Source of the DNA: JBAYST01 sp034932745
GTDB lineage: Bacteria; Bacillota_I; Bacilli_A; RFN20; CAG-826
Direction: 5' to 3'
Length of the DNA: 64,000 nucleotides
Assembly (NCBI GenBank): GCA_034932745.1
Contig: JAYFOJ010000001.1
Coordinates: 186,001-250,000, forward strand
How positions within the stretch are numbered: position 1 is the stretch's first letter; every line of letters begins with the position of its first letter. Below are positions 55,801 through 62,927 of this stretch, piece by piece. A model generated the notes under the pieces. That model worked only from the letters and a program-made list of their open reading frames with translations. It was not told where the DNA came from and did no database searches. Both the position numbers and the translations under genes were made by a program.

Positions 55801-57304
55801 TATTCCATTTGAAACCTTCCTTGGATTTAATGCCGATAAAACGCCTGATATCGATTTAAACTTTCCGAATGATTATCAATCTCGTGCCCACGATTATACA
55901 AAGGTTCTCTTAGGAGAAGAGAATGTCTTTAGAGCCGGAACTGTTGAAACGGTCGCGGATAAAACTGCCTTTGGTTACGCTAGAGGTTACTTCGAAAGAC
56001 TTGGTTATAATCCTGATGAAGTGTCAAAAGCCAAAATATCATATTTAGCCTCTGGGTGTATCGATGTAAAAAGAACGACCGGACAACATCCAGGTGGTAT
56101 CGTCGTTATTCCTAGTGACCATCAAGTATATGATTTCACCCCAATCCAATATCCAGCAGAAGATAAGACTTCTTCTTGGAAGACAACACACTTCGACTTC
56201 CGCTCAATGCACGATACTATTTTGAAATTGGATCTTTTAGGTCACGTCGATCCATTGGCCCTTAAGATGATGTGCGATTTAATTCATATCGATATCAAAG
56301 ATATTCCGATGAATGACACTAAAGTTCTATCTCTTTTCTCTTGTTCAGACGCTCTAAACCTTAAACACGACTACCTAGCGTCTAAAACTGGAGCGATTGG
56401 AATTCCTGAATTCGGCACAGAGTTCGTTCGTGGCATTCTTGAGGAAACTCATCCACAGACATTCTCCGATTTGGTCATTATTTCTGGATTGTCTCATGGA
56501 ACGGACGTTTGGCAAGGAAACGCTCAATCTTTAGTTAAAAACGGAGTCACTAATCTTCGTGGCGTCATTGGATGTCGTGATGATATTATGACTTATCTAA
56601 TAAGCAAGGGAATCGATCCTCAAACCTCCTTTGCCATCATGGAAGATGTTAGACACGGTAAAGGCGTAAAAGAAGAATTTGCTAAAGTCATGCTCGCTAA
56701 TAAAGTTCCTCAGTATTACATCGATTCATGTAACAAGATAAAATACATGTTCCCTAAAGGACACGCTACTGCCTATGTTATGATGGCGATTCGCGTTGGC
56801 TACTTTAAGATTTATCATCCACTTGTTTACTACGCGACATTCTTTTCTGTTCGTTCAAAACAATACGATATCGAATCGATGGTTAAGGGCGAAAGCGCAA
56901 TCATCGCTAGACTTGATGAGTTAAAACTAAAATCGAGAAATAAAGCTGAGAAAATGTCTCCAAAAGAAGAAGAAATTTTAAAGACTCTACAAATCGCGGT
57001 TGAGATGGTTCAAAGAGGAATGAAATTCGACAATATTGATATTTACAAAAGCGATGCTGCGAATTTTATCGTCGACGAGAAAAACAATGCATTAATTCCA
57101 CCTTTTATCGTCCTCGATGGATTAGGTGAAAATGCGGCGCTTTCGGTTATCGAAGCACGAAAAGATGGCGAATTTTCTTCAAAAGAAGATCTTTTGAGAA
57201 GAACAAAATTGAACGAAACAAACATTAAAGATTTGACTAAATTGCATGTCTTAGATGGTTTAAATGATACCGATCAATTATCACTCTTTGATTTCAACGA
57301 TTAA
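52853..57304 (+). CDS. polC: DNA polymerase III PolC (gram-positive replicative polymerase)
   Basis: A 1483-residue replicase alpha subunit with built-in proofreading. Order of domains: N-terminal region, OB fold (about 240-340), split PHP domain starting RVELHLHSQMSAMDATGSMKDY near 345-366, DEDDh exonuclease FVVLDLETTGLSCRYDRVIEFGAVRI near 437-462, PHP continuation, zinc module CPKCRHVEW...CPICGEEL near 943-975, catalytic PDIDLNFPNDYQ near 1000, and duplex-binding end. AAAGGAG precedes the ATG. Presence of PolC rather than DnaE alone supports a Firmicute/Mollicute origin. Confidence 0.97.
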   Translation: MDEKMQRFLKSIGIDNVDAFDMSFDLCARNTFNREQIDMVIVKTLPWDYYQLRQFMDGLQSIDYKYTIAFSYIKRPTYHDVLKLFDDWYQTLYRVPNPLAISGEDEKIIIEYEDESQKTKMKNTIIDFKDFLGYIFYDFDVEENVKQKEEEIGFSKKEIKAITKEAKAIAVEAIESQDNTQLEINDSKDAEQIIEDNKNNNELQSQVEDALLKEMKKNAQRMKKERESARINKKGNYSPIELIDAIDTNSGNVDFDGFIFSSEASTYGDRTRLTLGVNDKNGGAIYVSMYGTQSTLTKEKLSQLVKGAKVRVRGCAYLDDFAKQLMIKGHYVDLLPPEEMKKDNAPIKRVELHLHSQMSAMDATGSMKDYCKYAKSFGMSALAITDHGNVQGFPDAQDAAKKNGIKMLYGTEFYMVDDQVEYIKNPSEIELNKANFVVLDLETTGLSCRYDRVIEFGAVRIEHGTEVGRLDILIDPEMVIPDKIVKITHITNQMVKNKPTFKEALPRLVEFMKDSILVTHNADFDFSFLNESIKRCGGEILKNPVIDTLALSRYLFPQSRNHRLGTLCRNMEVVYDEETAHRADYDAHVLNEVWQALLVKLTKENRKLKHCELANFETSDEMLKHIHPYHMIALAKNYDGLHDLYRLISKSNIDYLAEVPKIPRRELSALRKNLIFGSGCFNGEIFEIAGHKDSESLLKAINFYDYIEIQPLNNYVYLINKGEYQSKEDVERILKDIVASSDKLGKLVCATGDVHYCRKEDKIFRDVFISAKGLGGGYHPLNLNPYGKSDIGSFDNPDQHFRTTEEMLEEMEFLGKEKAYEITVTNTNKISDMIEKMVPLPNDHLYTPQIDRCEEMLSEMCFKTAHELYGDPLPELVQKRLETELNGIISNGYSVIYYIAHKIIKKANDDGFLVGSRGSVGSSFVATMANITEVNPLPPHYRCPKCRHVEWTSETLPDIKSGYDLPKKKCPICGEELIRDGQNIPFETFLGFNADKTPDIDLNFPNDYQSRAHDYTKVLLGEENVFRAGTVETVADKTAFGYARGYFERLGYNPDEVSKAKISYLASGCIDVKRTTGQHPGGIVVIPSDHQVYDFTPIQYPAEDKTSSWKTTHFDFRSMHDTILKLDLLGHVDPLALKMMCDLIHIDIKDIPMNDTKVLSLFSCSDALNLKHDYLASKTGAIGIPEFGTEFVRGILEETHPQTFSDLVIISGLSHGTDVWQGNAQSLVKNGVTNLRGVIGCRDDIMTYLISKGIDPQTSFAIMEDVRHGKGVKEEFAKVMLANKVPQYYIDSCNKIKYMFPKGHATAYVMMAIRVGYFKIYHPLVYYATFFSVRSKQYDIESMVKGESAIIARLDELKLKSRNKAEKMSPKEEEILKTLQIAVEMVQRGMKFDNIDIYKSDAANFIVDEKNNALIPPFIVLDGLGENAALSVIEARKDGEFSSKEDLLRRTKLNETNIKDLTKLHVLDGLNDTDQLSLFDFND

Positions 57305-57315
57305 AAATGTATAAT
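57288..57315 (+). promoter_or_regulatory. Promoter of tRNA-Pro(CGG)
   Basis: TTGATT and TATAAT 16 bases apart, the -35 inside the end of polC. The mature tRNA begins 13 bases after the -10. Confidence 0.6.
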
Positions 57316-57327
57316 TGCTAAGGCAAT

Positions 57328-57404
57328 CGGGATGTAGCACAGCTTGGTAGTGCGCTTGGTTCGGGACCAAGAGGTCGTGGGTTCGAATCCCATCATCCCG
57401 ACCA
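57328..57404 (+). tRNA. tRNA-Pro (anticodon CGG)
   Basis: A 77-base cloverleaf with encoded CCA. Acceptor CGGGATG/CATCCCG, D arm GCAC/GTGC, anticodon stem CTTGG/CCAAG with loop TTCGGGA giving CGG, T arm GTGGG/CCCAT with TTCGAAT. C1-G72 and A73 match bacterial tRNA-Pro. It reads CCG only. Confidence 0.95.
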
Positions 57405-57413
57405 CTTATATAA

Positions 57414-57433
57414 TCAGCCTTAGGCTGTTTTTT
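57414..57433 (+). terminator. Terminator after tRNA-Pro(CGG)
   Basis: CAGCC and GGCTG pair around TTA, followed by six T residues. Confidence 0.87.
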
Positions 57434-57502
57434 ATTTTTAAAGCCTTTTGATGCAATAATTTCATTAATAACGCATAAATGGATTTAAAGAAATAATAAA
57501 TA

Positions 57503-57535
57503 TGTTAAAATACCCAATGGATGATTAATCATCCA
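57503..57535 (+). promoter_or_regulatory. eno promoter -10 and start-site palindrome
   Basis: Extended -10 TGTTAAAAT (57503-57511) with a poor -35. The perfect 18-base palindrome TGGATGATTAATCATCCA (57518-57535) sits at the predicted start, as either an operator or a 5' mRNA hairpin. Confidence 0.55.
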
Positions 57536-57577
57536 ATTAATTACAATCTACATATATGTATTAATAAGGAGAAAAAT

Positions 57578-58873
57578 ATGTCGAGAATTGAATCAATTTA
57601 CGCTCGTGAAGTTATCGACTCACGCGGAAACCCAACGATCGAAGTCGAAGTTAGAACAGAAGAAGGCGCTTTTGGCCGTGCAATCGTCCCAAGTGGTGCT
57701 TCAACTGGAGAAAGAGAAGCTCTTGAACTTCGCGATGGAGATAAGGCCCGTTTTGGCGGTAAGGGTGTCTTAAAGGCTGTTAGAAACGTAAACGATATCA
57801 TCGCTCCAGAAATTATTGGAATGGATGTCGTCGACCAAGTTGGAATCGATAAGAAACTCATTGCTTTAGATGGAACTTCATTTAAATCAAATTTAGGTGC
57901 TAATGCTACATTAGGCGTTTCACTTGCAGTTGCTCGCGCTGCTGCTGATTTATTCGGATTACCACTATATCGCTATTTAGGCGGTGTTAATGCTAAAAAA
58001 CTTCCTGTTCCAATGATGAACGTTATCAATGGTGGAGCACATGCTGATTCTAGCGTTGATTTCCAAGAATTCATGATTATGCCAGTCGGTGCTCCTTCTT
58101 TAAAAGAAGCAGTCAGATGGGGCGCAGAAATCTTCCAAGCATTGAAATCAGTTTTAAAGGCTAAAGGACAAGTAACCGCTGTCGGCGATGAAGGTGGATT
58201 TGCACCAAATCTCGCAAGCAATGAGGAACCACTTGAAGTTTTAGTCGAAGCCATTAAAAAGGCTGGTTATGTTCCAGGAAAAGATGTCGTCTTAGCTATG
58301 GACGTTGCAGCAAGTGAATTCTACGATCCAGAAACCAAAAAATATACTCTAAAGAAATCTAAAGAGGGTGTAAAGACAAGCGACGAAATGATTGCTATGT
58401 ATGAAAAACTCGTCAAGAAGTATCCAATAGTGTCCATCGAAGATGGCCTTGGTGAAAGAGACTGGGAAGGTTGGAAGAAACTAACCGAGAAACTCGGAGA
58501 CAAGATTCAACTAGTCGGAGATGATCTATTTGTTACCAATCCTGCCATCCTCAAAGAAGGAATTGATAAGGGAATTGCTAACTCAATCCTCATCAAAGTC
58601 AATCAAATCGGTACATTAACCGAAACATTAGATGCGATGGAATTAGCGCGTTCACACGGCTATACCACAATCGTTTCGCACCGTTCTGGTGAAACAGAAG
58701 ACACCACGATTGCAGACATCGCTGTTGCCTTAAATGCTGGTCAAATCAAGACTGGTTCAATGTCGAGAACAGACCGCGTTGCCAAGTACAATCAACTCAT
58801 TAGAATTGAAGATGAACTCGGCGATAAGGCCATTTTCCCAGGCATTCACGCTTTCTACAATCTAAATAAATAA
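57578..58873 (+). CDS. eno: Enolase
   Basis: A 431-residue enolase converting 2-phosphoglycerate to phosphoenolpyruvate. AREVIDSRGNPTIEVEV near 8-24, PSGASTGEREALELRD, GGAHADSSVDFQEFMIMPVGA near 155-175, VGDDLFVTN near 310 and SHRSGETEDTTIADIAVAL near 369-387 carry the Mg ligands and catalytic residues. AAGGAGA before ATG 57578 sets the start. It stands alone, away from the gapA-pgk-tpiA group. Confidence 0.97.
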   Translation: MSRIESIYAREVIDSRGNPTIEVEVRTEEGAFGRAIVPSGASTGEREALELRDGDKARFGGKGVLKAVRNVNDIIAPEIIGMDVVDQVGIDKKLIALDGTSFKSNLGANATLGVSLAVARAAADLFGLPLYRYLGGVNAKKLPVPMMNVINGGAHADSSVDFQEFMIMPVGAPSLKEAVRWGAEIFQALKSVLKAKGQVTAVGDEGGFAPNLASNEEPLEVLVEAIKKAGYVPGKDVVLAMDVAASEFYDPETKKYTLKKSKEGVKTSDEMIAMYEKLVKKYPIVSIEDGLGERDWEGWKKLTEKLGDKIQLVGDDLFVTNPAILKEGIDKGIANSILIKVNQIGTLTETLDAMELARSHGYTTIVSHRSGETEDTTIADIAVALNAGQIKTGSMSRTDRVAKYNQLIRIEDELGDKAIFPGIHAFYNLNK

Positions 58874-58891
58874 GCAATTATTTAATTTATT

Positions 58892-58920
58892 AAAGCCACT
58901 CGAAAGGGTGGTTTTATTTT
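58892..58920 (+). terminator. Terminator after eno
   Basis: AAGCCACTC and GGGTGGTTTT pair with a GAAA tetraloop (one mismatch-type G-U), followed by ATTTT. Confidence 0.85.
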
Positions 58921-58987
58921 ATAAAGCATATCGTTAGGAGTAGCAATTTAGTGATGTTAAAATCTAACTGTCAAAAGGAGAAAGAAT

Positions 58988-59554
58988 ATGAAAACATTAG
59001 TTATATATGCGCACCCATACGATAAGAGCTTCAATCATTTCGTCTTTGAAAAAGTTCAGGAATTATTAAAAGCTCAAAAGAAAGAAATCGATATTATAGA
59101 CCTTTATAAGGACAATTTTGACCCAGTGATGAGACCTAGTGATTTAAAAGTATTTTCTAGAGGAGAATACGCTGATAAATTAGCAGAGAATTATGCCGAA
59201 CGTCTTGCTAAGGCAGACGAATTAGTAATGATATTCCCAATTTGGTGGTATGGTGAACCAGCTATTTTAAAGGGGTTCTACGATAAAGTGTTTTTAAAAG
59301 GTCGTGCTTATCACGAAGTAGATCATCAGTTAGTGGGGCTTCTCAAGATTAAAAAAGCGACTATCTTAACGACTGCGACTATTGATAAACAAGTGTTTAA
59401 TTACTTAGGCAATCCAATCGAGAATGTTTTAGCAAAAGGAACATTAGCGATGGTCGGTGTTGAAAACGTAACTTGGTTACACTGTCCGACAGTCTATAGC
59501 GAAGAGTCTCGCTTGAACTTCTTAAAAGAAATTGAAACACATTTCAAAAAATAA
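58988..59554 (+). CDS. Flavodoxin-fold NAD(P)H dehydrogenase (quinone) family protein
   Basis: A 188-residue flavodoxin-like oxidoreductase. TLVIYAHPYDKSFNHFVFEKV at 3-23 is the FMN phosphate loop region of the Kef-ancillary/MdaB/NQO family; ADELVMIFPIWWYGEPAILKGFYDKVF near 76-102 is the diagnostic W-W-Y/K-G-F-D segment. It reduces quinones or similar acceptors with NAD(P)H. AAAGGAG precedes the ATG; an extended -10 TGTTAAAAT at 58955-58963 may drive it. Single gene followed by a terminator. Confidence 0.88.
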   Translation: MKTLVIYAHPYDKSFNHFVFEKVQELLKAQKKEIDIIDLYKDNFDPVMRPSDLKVFSRGEYADKLAENYAERLAKADELVMIFPIWWYGEPAILKGFYDKVFLKGRAYHEVDHQLVGLLKIKKATILTTATIDKQVFNYLGNPIENVLAKGTLAMVGVENVTWLHCPTVYSEESRLNFLKEIETHFKK

Positions 59555-59556
59555 TT

Positions 59557-59579
59557 AACTAGCCTTTGGCTAGTTTTTT
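59557..59579 (+). terminator. Terminator after the flavodoxin-fold gene
   Basis: AACTAGCC and GGCTAGTT pair around TTT, followed by TTTT. Confidence 0.88.
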
Positions 59580-59599
59580 AATTTGGCTAGATATAATTA

Positions 59600-59628
59600 T
59601 TGACATATGTCATAAATAAAACGATAAT
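59600..59628 (+). promoter_or_regulatory. Promoter and palindrome of the DUF134-NifX gene; leaderless start
   Basis: Consensus TTGACA (59600-59605), 17-base spacer, GATAAT (59623-59628). The ATG at 59635 is 7 bases after the -10, so the mRNA should start at the start codon. The palindrome TGACATATGTCA (59601-59612) overlaps the -35. Confidence 0.7.
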
Positions 59629-59634
59629 TTTCTC

Positions 59635-60372
59635 ATGGCTAGACCAAAGAAAAAAAGAAACATATCTTTATTTCCAACTTCGAGTGAGTTCGTTGCGACA
59701 AGGTGCGATAATCGAAACAAAGTTTCATTAAGCATCGATGAATTTGAAGTCATCAAACTTTTAGATTACGAAAATTTATCGCAAGAGGAAGCCGCATATC
59801 GAATGAATGTCGCTAGAACAACAGTGACTTCAATCTATGATAAGGCAAGAAAGAAACTCGCTAATTTTTTGATCGAAGGAAGAAGACTTGTTATTCAAAA
59901 CGGAGATGAAGGTGTTTTTAAAGGTAATGTATTAGCCTCTATTGAAATAATTGCATCTAACAAAGGAGAATTAACAATTATGAGAATCGCTGTCCCGTAT
60001 GAAAATGGTGAAATCTTCCAACATTTTGGAAGAACCCCAGCTTTTAAAATTTATGATGTTGAAGACAAAAAAATCGTAAAGTCTGAGATTTTATCTTGTG
60101 AAGGAAACGGTCATGCTGCTTTAGGCGGATGGCTTACCGCTCATCACGTAAACGCTGTTATATGTGGTGGAATTGGCGCTGGTGCTGTCGGAGTTTTATC
60201 TGGAGCGAATATTAAAGTATTTACCGGAGTTGTCGGTAAAGCAGATCAAGCAATTAATGGTTTAATTGATGGAACACTTGAATGTGGTTTAAGCGATAAT
60301 TGTGACCATCATCACGAGGAGCAAGAACACGAATGTGAATGTCATCACGAATGTCATTGTCACAACAAATAA
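59635..60372 (+). CDS. DUF134 HTH protein fused to NifX/NifB-type metal-cluster domain, His/Cys tail
   Basis: A 245-residue two-domain protein. Residues 1-100 are DUF134: MARPKKKRNI, SIDEFEVIKLLDYENLSQEEAAYRMNVARTTVTSIYDKARKKLA, a sigma-70 region-4-like HTH. Residues about 115-220 are the dinitrogenase iron-molybdenum cofactor-binding fold: IAVPYENGEIFQHFGRTPAFKIYDVEDKKI and AVICGGIGAGAVGVLSGANIKVF. The last 20 residues are almost all His, Glu and Cys, a likely metal site. No nitrogenase gene is near, and such proteins occur widely in non-fixing anaerobes. A metal- or Fe-S-sensing regulator is an inference from the architecture. Confidence 0.85.
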   Translation: MARPKKKRNISLFPTSSEFVATRCDNRNKVSLSIDEFEVIKLLDYENLSQEEAAYRMNVARTTVTSIYDKARKKLANFLIEGRRLVIQNGDEGVFKGNVLASIEIIASNKGELTIMRIAVPYENGEIFQHFGRTPAFKIYDVEDKKIVKSEILSCEGNGHAALGGWLTAHHVNAVICGGIGAGAVGVLSGANIKVFTGVVGKADQAINGLIDGTLECGLSDNCDHHHEEQEHECECHHECHCHNK

Positions 60373-60397
60373 ACTATGTTTGATTTCCGATTAAAGG

Positions 60398-60403
60398 TAT
60401 AAT
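60398..60403 (+). promoter_or_regulatory. -10 of the rhodanese-lipoprotein operon; leaderless start
   Basis: TATAAT is 6 bases before the ATG at 60410, which puts transcription start on the A of ATG. The -35 (TATGTT, 17 bases) is weak. No ribosome site. Confidence 0.5.
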
Positions 60404-60409
60404 TCAAAC

Positions 60410-61069
60410 ATGAAATATTCTATTTCTAAAATCGGCATCTCTTTTACTTTAATATTATTATTTTCAAGTTGTTCCACTAGCGTTTTACCTAAACCAGAAA
60501 TCATCGGCGGTGCATGGGGACAATTTGGAATTGATAAAAATATTAATGTCACGACAATCGATAATTATTTAAATCGAGATGATACGGTTTATCACGACAT
60601 GAGAATGCTCGTAGACCCTGCTGATTTTAGCGTAATCGGTGGAGATTCATATCTATCGGGATTTATCAAAGGTTTTTCCGTTATTCCTTATCCAATTCTT
60701 TGCAATCGTTTAGATTTGCCAACCGAAGTTGGTGATGGATATCAAGGAGAGACATTATTCACATATGGTGGCAGTTCTTATTCGCCTAGATACAAAGAAT
60801 CGATGAGTATTCTCGAATCATTATTTCCAAAGGATAAGAACATTTTCGTTATGTGTGGTGCCGGCGGATATGCTCTAGCGACCAAAACACTTCTTGTTTC
60901 TTTAGGATGGAAAGAAGATAAGATATGGAATGTTGGTTGTTATTGGTCATATGTCGGTAGTAATAATTTTCAAGTAAAGAAAATTAACGATGATGGGGAA
61001 GTGTATTATGATTTTTCGCTAGTGGATTATCACACTATCGATTTCAGTTATCTACACTTATTAGCATGA
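60410..61069 (+). CDS. Rhodanese-like lipoprotein
   Basis: A 219-residue predicted lipoprotein; signal peptide to Cys21 (F-S-S-C, a less usual lipobox). The remainder fits a rhodanese domain: NRDDTVYHDMRMLVDPADF near 55-73 in the place of the D-x-R strand, GGDSYLSGFIKGFSVIPYP near 77-95 for the G-H-I-x-G-A segment, and NIFVMCGAGGYALATKTLLVSLGW with candidate active Cys149. It would act on sulfane sulfur or thiols outside the membrane. It overlaps the thioredoxin-like gene by ATGA, so the two are one operon. Confidence 0.75.
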   Translation: MKYSISKIGISFTLILLFSSCSTSVLPKPEIIGGAWGQFGIDKNINVTTIDNYLNRDDTVYHDMRMLVDPADFSVIGGDSYLSGFIKGFSVIPYPILCNRLDLPTEVGDGYQGETLFTYGGSSYSPRYKESMSILESLFPKDKNIFVMCGAGGYALATKTLLVSLGWKEDKIWNVGCYWSYVGSNNFQVKKINDDGEVYYDFSLVDYHTIDFSYLHLLA

Positions 61070-61539
61070 AAAAAAGAATTAAAATATTATCGTCAATTTT
61101 TATTTTTCCTTCGCTAGTTCTTGCTTCTTGCACGAACGATGGCTCATCGTTAACTATCGAAAAAATTAATCTCGATCAAGCCGATTATGTCGCTGAGATT
61201 ATCGAAATAAATAATGAGGGATATACTGCAAAAATAGATAACCAAAATTCATTTGTCTTATATATCTACTCTTCATCTTGTTCTTTATGCGGTCAATTCA
61301 CGCCGATGATTCAAACAGTAAGCACAGAATTAGACATCAGGATTTATAAAGAAACATATACCGAGTCGGCAAAAAACGAGAATCTCCATTCGATTGCAAA
61401 ATATGCACCTTATGTCTTAATTTTTAAAGATGGTGTCTATTACACCGGGCTTGATTCAACCTCAGATAGCGACGAAGAATACTTCTATAGTCAATCGAAA
61501 CTTAACTGGTGGTTTACACAACTAATTAATCTTAATTAG
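61066..61539 (+). CDS. Thioredoxin-like lipoprotein
   Basis: A 157-residue lipoprotein; L-A-S-C lipobox with Cys22. A thioredoxin-type strand FVLYIYSSSCSLCGQFTPMI carries Cys72-S-L-Cys75, a CxxC in the right place after a beta strand, and YAPYVLIFKDGVYYTG near 128 gives the cis-Pro-like region. It is shorter than classic extracytoplasmic thioredoxins. Translationally coupled to the rhodanese-like lipoprotein, suggesting a shared surface thiol or persulfide reaction. Confidence 0.72.
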   Translation: MKKRIKILSSIFIFPSLVLASCTNDGSSLTIEKINLDQADYVAEIIEINNEGYTAKIDNQNSFVLYIYSSSCSLCGQFTPMIQTVSTELDIRIYKETYTESAKNENLHSIAKYAPYVLIFKDGVYYTGLDSTSDSDEEYFYSQSKLNWWFTQLINLN

Positions 61540-61545
61540 AGTGTA

Positions 61546-61574
61546 TTGTTTGATATAATTTATTAGTGTATAAT
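61546..61574 (+). promoter_or_regulatory. Promoter(s) of the TM2 gene
   Basis: TTGTTT (61546-61551) and TATAAT (61569-61574) 17 bases apart. An additional extended -10, TGATATAAT, is at 61551-61559. Confidence 0.65.
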
Positions 61575-61600
61575 TTTACTGCAATAAGGAGGATTAAACT

Positions 61601-61948
61601 ATGTTTTGTCCAAAATGTGGTAAAGAACTTCCAGAGGGTTCAAAGTTCTGTCCAGAATGCGGAGCTTCGACAACTGGCGAAGAAAAGCAAACAGTAAAAA
61701 CAGAAGTAGTTGATAACAATCAAAAAAGTGCCATTGCTGGTGGTTTACTAGGAATTTTCTTAGGCATATATGGTGTTCATAACTTCTATCTTCACTACAC
61801 TGGCAAAGCTGTCGTTCAATTAATTCTCGGTTTAACTATTATTTTCGCTCCAATTTCTGCCATTTGGGGATTAGTCGAGGGTATTTTGATTTTAACCGGA
61901 AGCATGAATGTCGATGGCGATGGTCACAAGATTAAAAAAGACTTATAA
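61601..61948 (+). CDS. Zinc-ribbon and TM2-domain membrane protein
   Basis: A 115-residue protein. Residues 3-20 form a zinc ribbon (C3-P-K-C6 and C17-P-E-C20). A polar linker follows, then a TM2 domain from about residue 47: GGLLGIFLGIYGVHNFYLHYTGKAVVQLIL with the G-x-x-G-x-H-x-F-Y pattern, and a second hydrophobic segment. Function unknown; common in gut Firmicutes. AAGGAGG gives strong translation. Monocistronic. Confidence 0.88.
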   Translation: MFCPKCGKELPEGSKFCPECGASTTGEEKQTVKTEVVDNNQKSAIAGGLLGIFLGIYGVHNFYLHYTGKAVVQLILGLTIIFAPISAIWGLVEGILILTGSMNVDGDGHKIKKDL

Positions 61949-61953
61949 AAATT

Positions 61954-61975
61954 AACGCGAGAAATCGCGTTTTTT
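61954..61975 (+). terminator. Terminator after TM2 gene
   Basis: AACGCGA and TCGCGTT pair with a GAAA tetraloop, followed by TTTT. Confidence 0.9.
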
Positions 61976-61997
61976 ATTTGCCTAACATTTCAATACT

Positions 61998-62038
61998 AAA
62001 CACTATAAGGGACGCGTAGCCCACTTTATGGTGTTTTT
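61998..62038 (+). other. Intergenic hairpin with T run
   Basis: AAACACTATAA pairs with TTTATGGTGTTT (one A-C mismatch and one end wobble), and GGG/CCC pair inside the loop. TTTTTATT overlaps the 3' arm. It follows an already good terminator by 22 bases, so it may be a second terminator or a leader element. Confidence 0.5.
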
Positions 62039-62068
62039 ATTAGTCTTTTGTTTTATACTATGTTTTGT

Positions 62069-62926
62069 ATGGAAAACACCCAAAATAGTTTAGTTATCGA
62101 AAGCAAACAACTGACCCGTCGTAGCGTCTCTTTTGATAAGCGAATCCATGAAATTGATTTGATAAGAGGCATCTGCATGCTCTTAGTATTTATGGATCAT
62201 CTTTTTTGGGATCTATCTCATTTTTTCCCAGTTTGGGCGATGAAATTGAATGGTACATCTTGGTTCTTAAACAACATTTCGAGCGCTTCAGAGTTCTATC
62301 TTTCTAGTCCCTATCGGACGATGGTAAGGATATTTGTCCTCTGCACATTTTTATTTATCAGTGGCGTTTCAACTGCTTTTTCGAAGAGTAACTGGAAAAG
62401 AGCAGGGCAAATGCTTGGGTTTTATTTTGTTATCCAAATTGCGACCAATTTGTTGAGTCCGTTTTGGGAAGGAACATTCGGGTCTTATTGCATCATTAAT
62501 TTTAACGTAATTGGAGTTGTTGCTTGGAGCGTTCTATTTTATTGCTTTATGCAAGAAAAATCGTGGCGATATCTAGCGATAAATATCATGCTATTGGCTT
62601 TATTTTTCTTCATCGCACTACCGATTATTTATCAAAATGTCGGCGGAGAAGACATCAACGTTTGGCCACTATGGCAGAGTAATCATACTGAGCACTACGA
62701 GGCAGATTACATGCCTCTTTTCCCATATATTATTCTCTTCTTCCTAGGAGCGCTTTTTGCCTCGTTCTTTTATAAAAATCGCGTCTCACTTATCAAACGC
62801 AAAGGTGCTTGGGAAAAGCCACTATGTTTCATTGGAAGACACTCATTAATATTTTACTTAACACACCAGCTTCTCTTTATTGGTTTATTCTCTTTAATCG
62901 GACTTTTAACAGGATGGGGATTATAA
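62069..62926 (+). CDS. DUF1624 (heparan-alpha-glucosaminide N-acetyltransferase-like) membrane protein
   Basis: A 285-residue polytopic membrane protein of the acyltransferase-like DUF1624 group. RIHEIDLIRGICMLLVFMDHLFWDLSHFFP near 24-53 holds the Asp/Arg/Asp-His pattern of the first membrane helix; FLFISGVSTAFSKSNWKRAGQ near 97-117 and PLCFIGRHSLIFYLTHQLLFIG near 251-272 are typical of YeiB/HGSNAT-type proteins. About seven membrane helices. The family moves acyl groups onto surface glycans or lipids. TATACT (62054-62059) lies 9 bases before the ATG, so the leader is very short. The next gene starts 1 base after the stop. Confidence 0.82.
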   Translation: MENTQNSLVIESKQLTRRSVSFDKRIHEIDLIRGICMLLVFMDHLFWDLSHFFPVWAMKLNGTSWFLNNISSASEFYLSSPYRTMVRIFVLCTFLFISGVSTAFSKSNWKRAGQMLGFYFVIQIATNLLSPFWEGTFGSYCIINFNVIGVVAWSVLFYCFMQEKSWRYLAINIMLLALFFFIALPIIYQNVGGEDINVWPLWQSNHTEHYEADYMPLFPYIILFFLGALFASFFYKNRVSLIKRKGAWEKPLCFIGRHSLIFYLTHQLLFIGLFSLIGLLTGWGL

Positions 62927-62927
62927 A

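Noticed and set aside
59635..60372. Evidence for nitrogen fixation from the NifX-type domain
   Set aside because: No nifHDK, nifB radical-SAM or related genes are present, and this domain is common in non-fixing anaerobes.
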